From Xanthostigma xanthostigma (taxonomy: Eukaryota; Arthropoda; Insecta; Raphidioptera; Raphidiidae), in NCBI GenBank assembly GCA_963575645.1, contig OY754468.1, positions 7,068,001 to 7,132,000 on the forward strand: 64,000 bases of DNA, read 5' to 3'. Below, piece by piece: positions 57,727-64,000 of the stretch. Under the pieces are notes generated by a model. It did no database searches and was not told the origin of the DNA. It worked only from the letters and a program-made list of their open reading frames with translations. The translations under genes and the position numbers were made by a program. How positions within the stretch are numbered: position 1 is the stretch's first letter; every line of letters begins with the position of its first letter.

Positions 57727-57985
57727 CAGGGCCGTACCGTGGATTTTGTGGGCCCTGGGCAAGACCTTCAAATTGGGCCCCCCTCAATAAAAAAAAATTG
57801 AGAAAAAACTTAGCATGGTTATAGTTCCTGTTCTTTCACATTTTTAAAGTTTAGTAGGTACATCACTTAATAAATAAACACAAAACGAAAAATTCTAGGG
57901 AATATTTCTGGTTGTTCATCAAATTCATTGTCTGTTTCAATGGATGACACGCTTGAAATAGAAAATACCGATAAAGCAGATGACA
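57727..57985 (-). mobile_element. hAT element terminus, second copy
   Basis: CAGGGCCGTACCGTGGATTT then GGGCCCTGGGCAAGACC matches the reverse complement of 33960-34124, so this is the 3' end of the same hAT family facing the other way. Similarity fades by about 57890. Confidence 0.75.
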
Positions 57986-58535
57986 CCGATGACAGTTAAG
58001 TTAGTTTAATCCAAGATTAAGTTTTAATCTTGTTTTATAATACCGGGCCAAAGTATTGAGAATTAAATAAATATGTTTTTTTTTAATAAAAATTCTAATA
58101 GCATATTCTGGCCTTTTAAGCCTTTTAAGTGCTCCTGCGTCGTACCGCCACGCGCTCGGCCCCTACTTCATTAAGCGGATTTGTAGAGGGGGACTTAGAC
58201 TACACGAAAGAGAGCGTTTCTGCCACCAAGTGCTCCTTGACCATTTCTATCACCGTCCTCTAACTATATCGAGTTCGGCGGACCCTGGCTTACCGGGGAA
58301 ACTTCCAAAATCCCAGTGGGCCTTTTCTCTATTTTCTTCAAAGTGTACTAAATTTTCTTGAAAGTTTTATAAATCTCTATTACTCTGCATCTTCAGGAGT
58401 ACAGAGAACAATTTTAAATGTAAACAATTTGCGTTCAAATACTTATATTTTAAAAATTAAATGTTTCAAAAGATTATATCTTGCCAATTCCCAATCTTAC
58501 GTAAAAAATGATTCGTGTTTAGAATTGTTTCTAAT

Positions 58536-59238
58536 GGCCCCCATACACCTCGTTCTTTTTTGGCAGTTTTAACCGCCGGGTAAAACTGTACGGTTAAACA
58601 CGAACAACGGCCATCCCCATACACCTCGTTCTTTTATGGCAGTTTTAACCGCACTGGTAAAACTGTACGGTTAATTTAAACACAGAGGCGTAGTTTCGTA
58701 ATTCGTTCAGTTTTTCTGAAGTCGTGGCATCATTAATACGATCTGCTTTGATGGAAAATACAATAATATTGATATTATTTTATGTTTAATAAACATTAAT
58801 AAACAATATAATGCAAAAATAATTAATAAAATTGATTGATATTAGTCTAAATTAGAGTGTTTTATTTGACACCATTATTTTTTCCTCTAAATTAATCAAT
58901 ATGTTTATAGCAATTTTCATTTATTTTTGTCAAAATTGCTTAGCACTAAAACGGTTAAAATATAAATCAATAATCAAACTAATTACAATCATTTAATTAA
59001 TATGACTTATTTGCTGTACGTCGCACCACTGAATAAACACGTCGATTCTATCGGAAAGCGCCACACATTACGATTTAAAACGACAACCAGCAAACACGTC
59101 GTGTTTAAAATCAAGCTTCGGCAGATAAAAAAACTGCCGTGTTTCATCGACAGTTTTTGCCCATACACTTCGGTTTTGACCGACGTGTTTTATCGTGACG
59201 ATGAAAACTGCCAAAAAAGAACGAGGTGTATGGGGGCC
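58536..59238. mobile_element. Harbinger-like MITE, 703 bp
   Basis: TIR GGCCCCCATACACCTCGTTC at both ends, extending over about 33 bp (TTTTTTGGCAGTTTT). The left subterminal 75 bp are duplicated in tandem (second copy from about 58611). No TSD could be fixed; the GGCC start suggests PIF/Harbinger. Confidence 0.65.
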
Positions 59239-59479
59239 TTTATAGTGTAAAATTCAAACAATTAGTTATATAATTATATACAAATACATATTTAAATTTA
59301 CATACATACAGACGTCCATATTTAAATATTTTATAGGTCAAGGAATATTTTACCTGTTAGCTATTTTATTTTAAAAATGTTACTCAACAATATTATAAAT
59401 TCTTTTAGATTTCCATTGAACTCTAGGTCTATAATCTATATTCTATATCATTGCTTTTTTAAGTGGTATTATAATTGTT

Positions 59480-60084
59480 TACAAAGAAAAAACACAGCAT
59501 TGCATTCTACCATACTGCATTCCCAAAGAAAAAGTATCTGTGAAGTTTTTAGGTGTCTATATAGACAATGATTTAAAATGGAAAACCTATATTGATAATA
59601 ATTTGTGCCAGAAACTTTCTAGAATCATTTTTATATTACGAAAAATATCTGCGTATGTATCTTTTAAAACCGCATTAAACATTTATTATGGCCTATTTCA
59701 TTCGAATATGGTTTATGGTATTTTATTATGGGGGGCTGCTCCCGATGCTATAAGAGTGTTTCAACTACAAAAAAAGGCTATACGCATAATAACAAAAAGT
59801 AGTTTCAGGGCCACATGGAAACCATTATTCAAAGAACATGGCATTTTAACTTTATATTCCCTGTTTGTTTTAGAAAATTTGAAATATATCTAAGATTTGA
59901 AATTGTTGAGAGCGTACTCTCTTATAGCATCAGAAGCAGAGAGGATATAAGAATCCCTTCATACAGACTTAATAAACTAATAAATGGTCCCAACTTTTGG
60001 GCTTCAAAATTTTATAATAAATTACCCATAGCCACAAGAGAATTTTCACAACCTGCATTTACAAGACAAATAAAAAATTGCTAA
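59480..60084 (+). pseudogene. LINE (Jockey/CR1-like) reverse transcriptase 3' end
   Basis: From about 59480 the frame reads KEKTQHC, then VKFLGVYIDNDLKW, then LRKISAYVSFKTALNIYYGL and VYGILLWG, the region after the catalytic FADD box in Jockey/CR1-type reverse transcriptases. It stops at 59891, and one frame over SREDIRIPSYRLNK then FWASKFYNKLP continues, the usual C-terminus. A frameshift near 59885 therefore kills it. The FADD motif, the upstream fingers and the endonuclease are absent (5' truncation, normal for LINEs). The 3' tail ends in (ATTAC)n at 60363-60379, after removing the MITE at 60174-60357. Confidence 0.85.
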
Positions 60085-60173
60085 ATGATCTGTGTCTGTA
60101 TAATTTTAAAGATTTCTTGTAAATTTTATATATTTGACTATTTTTGTAACTATATTTAGTATGCAAATAAACT

Positions 60174-60357
60174 CAGTGGCGGATCCAGGATTATGGCAAG
60201 GGGGGGGTCTTGAAAAATTGTTACTCCTTTTGCGGAGAAGTCATGAAAAACATGAAAAGCTTTTTTTTTATCGCGCAGTAAGATTTTAATTTGGGATTTT
60301 TGATTCTCTGAAAGGGGGGGGTTGGACCCGAAAACCCCCCCCGTGGATCCGCCACTG
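60174..60357. mobile_element. hAT MITE, 184 bp, perfect 8-bp duplication
   Basis: CAGTGGCGGATCCAGG at the left; CAGTGGCGGATCCACG (reversed) at the right. AATAAACT on both sides (60166-60173, 60358-60365). G-rich and C-rich subterminal runs. It sits in the 3' tail of the LINE. Confidence 0.92.
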
Positions 60358-60365
60358 AATAAACT

Positions 60366-60876
60366 ATTACATTACATTACATATGTGAAAACGAAAAGTT
60401 GTCTACCTTTCAAGTCAAAAAGCTCTATAAATTTTAAAGATTTATACAAAAAACAATTTTAAAAAACCTTTACTGAAATATAATCGCAATGTCAAGCCAA
60501 TACTAAAAATTTCTTCGAGGTCAACCGGATCGTTAATTTTTAAGTGCAGTTAAAAAAATAATCTTTGAATATAAAATATAGGGCGGCCGCATCTGAAATT
60601 TCTTTAATAATTATCTCACATACTGACCTGGAGATAACGATAAAATTATTTTTTTGTTTTCGTGCCCCTGCTCACTGTAAAATTAGTCTCTGAAACATGA
60701 TATTGTATGTAGTAATTTAGGAAATAAGTATTGAGTAAAGTAATTTCTTTTGAATAGGTTTGATCTGTAGATCCTTTTTTGCAACGGTCCGTTACATTTT
60801 CAATCATAAAAGAATTTTACCCTGCCGTGCCAAAAAAAATACTTATAAAAATTCTGGTCTAGGTACTTCTAAAAAC
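60366..60876. other. No gene
   Basis: The (ATTAC)n LINE tail, then AT-rich DNA without recognisable features. Confidence 0.5.
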
Positions 60877-61957
60877 CGGCCAAGCGCGAGTCTTACTCTC
60901 GCACCGAGAGTTCCGTACAAATTTGTAGGTAAATAGTTCGTCCATCACGGGAATCGTTTCTCGAAGATTCGTCCCGCTTAGCCTTTGGAAAACTGTTGTC
61001 CTCATACATCGACAAAGGTCGCGGTCAGTTTGCCAACTAAACGTGTAATTGCAACGAGTTCAGATAGACTACTGAACTGGTTTGTACATCGTGGCTATAT
61101 CTGATAGCCTAACTGTCGTACCGTGTTGTATGCGAGAATTCTCATATTGTGTTGTATAAACGCACCGGTAGCAGGCGCTTGTTTTGTATTAGAAGAGAAC
61201 TGTTACTGTGTACGAGCGTAGCATATTGTTGTGGTTTTAAAACATTATTTTTTATTTGTTATGTAACTACAGATTTACGGTTTTCTGATTTTTCCGTTTA
61301 TTTGTGCTATAAAACTTTGCTTCTTGCCAAATTTCATTATTCTGGTCAACGGGAAGTACCCTATAGGTTTTGATTCCTAAGAGTCTTAACAGACAGACAG
61401 ACAAACGCACAACAAAGTCATTCCATAAGAGTTCCTTTTTAACCGACTTCAACAAAAAGGAGGAGGTTCTATGTTCGTCTGTATATTTTTTTTTTATGTA
61501 TGTTCACCGATTTCTCCGTCAATTATGGACCGATTTTCAAATATTTTTTTTTATTCGAAAGAGTGCACTTCCGAGGTGGTCCCATCGGAACCAAGTCAGG
61601 ATCTGATGGTGGATCCCGGAGAAATCGAGGGAAACTCTCAAATTTCAAAGGCATGCATAATGTTTTTTTATGTATGTTCACCGATTTTTAGTGTTAGATT
61701 AACACTAAAAAGAAAAAAATAAAATATTTTTAACAAAAAAATTGAACCGACTTCAAAAAGGCACTAAAAAGTAAAAAATAATTGCGTATTGAAATGTTTT
61801 GGAGTCGGTGTCAGCCAAAATCAAATCTATTCCGAGAACTACACCGACTCCAAAACATTTCAATACGCAATTATTTTTTACTTTTTAGTGCCTTTTTTGA
61901 AGTCGGTTCAATTTTTTTGTTAAAAATATTTTATTTCCTTTTGAGGTACGGAACCCT
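60877..61957 (+). mobile_element. Lepidopteran-type dispersed repeat, interrupted
   Basis: GGCCAAGCGCGAGT, GAGTTCCGTACAAA, then GATTTTTCCGTTTATTTGTG, GGGAAGTACCCTATAGG, GACAGACAGACAAACG and finally CCTTTTGAGGTACGGAACCC. I recognise this order from moth and butterfly repeats. It is broken at 61441-61935 by the AACCGACTTC element. Confidence 0.65.
61441..61935 (+). mobile_element. AACCGACTTC-type repeat, copy 2, nested
   Basis: Same order as 48314-48849: start, CTCCGTCAATTATGGACCG, GGTGGATCCCGGAG, then the hairpin with AATTGCGTATTGAAATGTTT and its complement, ending GAAGTCGGTT (61899-61908) and an AT-rich tail. Confidence 0.85.
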
Positions 61958-63049
61958 ACAAATCAAACAAATATTTGAGCGTCTATAATTTACAAACTAT
62001 CTCTATATTTGTCAAAAATAATGAAACTTGTTTTTGTGAATTATTCATATTTATTTAATAATATATCATATTATGTAAAACAAGGTTGAGTTTGTTTGTT
62101 ATAATATGCTATTTTGATTAATTATTGCACTAGGCCAGAAATAAAATTAATGTTTTTATGTAACATTTATCACGCTTTTAAAATATGTTTTATTTTTGTA
62201 ATTTATGACTGATAAACAATGTATAAAAACATGAAAACAATTTACTGCTATCTTAACAAAACAAATGGAACAAAAGACTGGGTAAAATTAATTAAAATCT
62301 CATAAAAGATGTTTGGAAAAAATTAATTAATATACCACCACATATTGATAAATTTTATTGCTTTTGAGAACTTATAGATAACTATTATGGCGTGTCGATT
62401 GGTTAATTACACCTTTCTCTCACGAAAAGAAGGAATATAATTTTTCAAAGAATATTTTACGCAGGAATAAAGTTTTCAATCTGTACTTTGAAATATTTTT
62501 TTATCTAAAGAGTAAACTCCAATCGTGCGTCGGAGCTGACATACACACATTTTTTTTTTACCATGACACATTTACAAGGAATTTTAACTATTTTAGCTAT
62601 TTTGCCACGTTTTAAAGAAATCTGCCCCACCGCGCTTTGCAATTAAACTCGAGGGCGTTAAACTAAGTAAGAAAACGTCTCTTACAAATAACTTTCATAG
62701 GTGGAAACGTTTCATTTGCATAATAGTTATCATAGTTATTAGTTATTAAGAACTTTAAACACAGGAGGCACTGGCAGCGAAACGACTGCTCTTTATAGAC
62801 CCACGATGACTTATGAGAGTGCTACTTTGGAAGCTTAACCTTCCTCTTAGACCCCAATAACAGGGGGGCGCCAAGTTACTCGAACAAAGTAATCAACCTC
62901 ATATCTAATATTTAGGCAAGATTTTAGTGGTCTATCAGAGTCTAGTACCAGAATAAGAATAATTTTCAAGATGCAGAAAGAATTATTTCCCGATATCTTT
63001 AAGGGACCCCGCACAAATCTTATGGGATTTGGTTCTCGGTTAAATTGGT
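61958..63049. other. No recognisable feature
   Basis: AT-rich; short frames only. Confidence 0.5.
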
Positions 63050-63490
63050 CGAAAATAGTTTTATTTTGTAACTAATATTTTGTAACTAATAAAAAGTGTT
63101 CTAAAAACCAATAGATTTTTAGCTATATACAGATATATTTAGAGAGATTTTAGATATAAGGATATACATTATACATTGAATTCACAAACACGTTCCATGT
63201 TCAACTTTTATGCTTTTTTTACAAATAGAAAAATAATCTAAAACTAGGTAATGCTGGAAGGTGTCACCCTCAATAAAATAATAATGTCATATTCGGATTC
63301 AGCGCACTCGAAAACATATTTCTTGAGCTTAGGATTTTTTAAGATTGTGAATTCAATGGATATCCCTATATCTAAAATCTCGCTAAACATATCTGTAGCT
63401 ATAGAAATCTATTAGTTTTTAGGTCATGCGCCCATGGACACTTTTTCTTAGTGACCTTTAAACTATAAAATAAAACCATTTTGGTAACAA
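63050..63490. repeat. Foldback repeat
   Basis: GTTTTATTTTGTAAC, AAAAAGTGT, CCAATAGATTTTTAGCTATA and ATATTTAGAGAGATTTTAGA at the left have complements in the same order from 63350 to 63480. Centre near 63268. Confidence 0.75.
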
Positions 63491-63789
63491 AAGAAAATTT
63501 ATTTTTTGTTTTTTTGTGATTTTTATTGTGAATTTAGAATAAATGATTTTTAAAATTTAAGAGCGTATTAGGTCAAAAATTTGAAAAACTGTTGCGGACA
63601 AAACTTTTGATGCAAGGAATCCGAATCTGCAATAAAATATAAGGTTTTCAAGTTAACCCTCTTCTCCCTCCAGGTGTTGGGGTGGGGATTTTAAATTTGG
63701 TACCATTCCAAAGCTTTTCAAAAATTATTAGACACGTATTTTTTATTTTCTCCTTTATCGATAAACTTTCATAGATATTAGGGTGGTAC

Positions 63790-63951
63790 TGGTGGTCTGA
63801 GACACCCGTATATTTGGAACTAAAAATTCCAGCCAGTTGGGCGACAGGACCATTCCAACTTCAAAATGTTTACATTTGATATAGTGTAATAAAAAATAAA
63901 TAAAATTTCTGATATCGCGTGAGGTGACGCGGGTAATGGCTAGTATTCAAT
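63790..63951 (+). mobile_element. Helitron 3' end joined to repeat D
   Basis: Ends GAGGTGACGCGGGTAATGGCTAG at 63950, followed by T. The DNA from there to the window edge is repeat D in minus orientation (compare 35960-36026). The 5' boundary is not defined. Confidence 0.6.
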
Positions 63952-64000
63952 ATGACATTTGCTGTTCGTTTCCATGGCTACCTACATATATGTTCCACGT

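Overview
The window is AT-rich, intron-bearing animal DNA, almost certainly from an insect. It holds part of a divergent ionotropic receptor (IR), two GT-AG-bounded exons of a C1-domain gene, and a very dense load of mobile elements. The organism is probably a moth or a close relative. The main hint is the repeat at 60877-61957, which has the layout and wording (GGCCAAGCGCGAGT start, GAGGTACGGAACCCT end) that I associate with Lepidoptera. Order-level assignment is an inference and could be wrong.

Only two host genes can be supported. The IR runs off the left edge and ends at 1537. At 12422-12533 and 14001-14038 two short exons join in frame into a C1-type zinc finger, most like insect tensins. 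No further exons of that gene were found; it presumably extends far beyond the window through large introns.

Everything else is transposon debris, much of it nested. Classes recognised: Helitrons (many, with CTAG ends); PIF/Harbinger-type MITEs with TTA or TAA target-site duplications (TSDs), plus a Harbinger fragment with a MADF-like start; hAT elements (a transposase C-terminus and two MITEs with 8-bp duplications); pogo/Tigger elements (remnants of both ends of the transposase, plus MITEs with TA duplications); two tRNA-derived SINE families; a Jockey/CR1-like LINE 3' end; and at least a dozen long foldback (inverted-repeat) elements. The largest foldback is 1.8 kb (50436-52258). Another fills most of the intron that splits the C1 domain. 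A 1.1-kb element with about 130-bp terminal inverted repeats (TIRs; 43612-44712) carries a short reading frame with an HAFSGCDT-type motif.

Layout: 1-1.5 kb IR; 1.6-12 kb repeats, SINEs and Harbinger/Helitron pieces; 12.4-14.0 kb C1 exons; 14-43 kb mixed Helitron, Tigger, hAT and foldback remnants; 43-49 kb TIR element and tandem repeats; 50-55 kb large foldbacks and a 186-bp tandem duplication; 56-64 kb SINE, Harbinger-like MITE, LINE end with nested hAT MITE, and the lepidopteran-type repeat. The genes do not form a pathway. What ties the window together is repeated insertion of one element into another.
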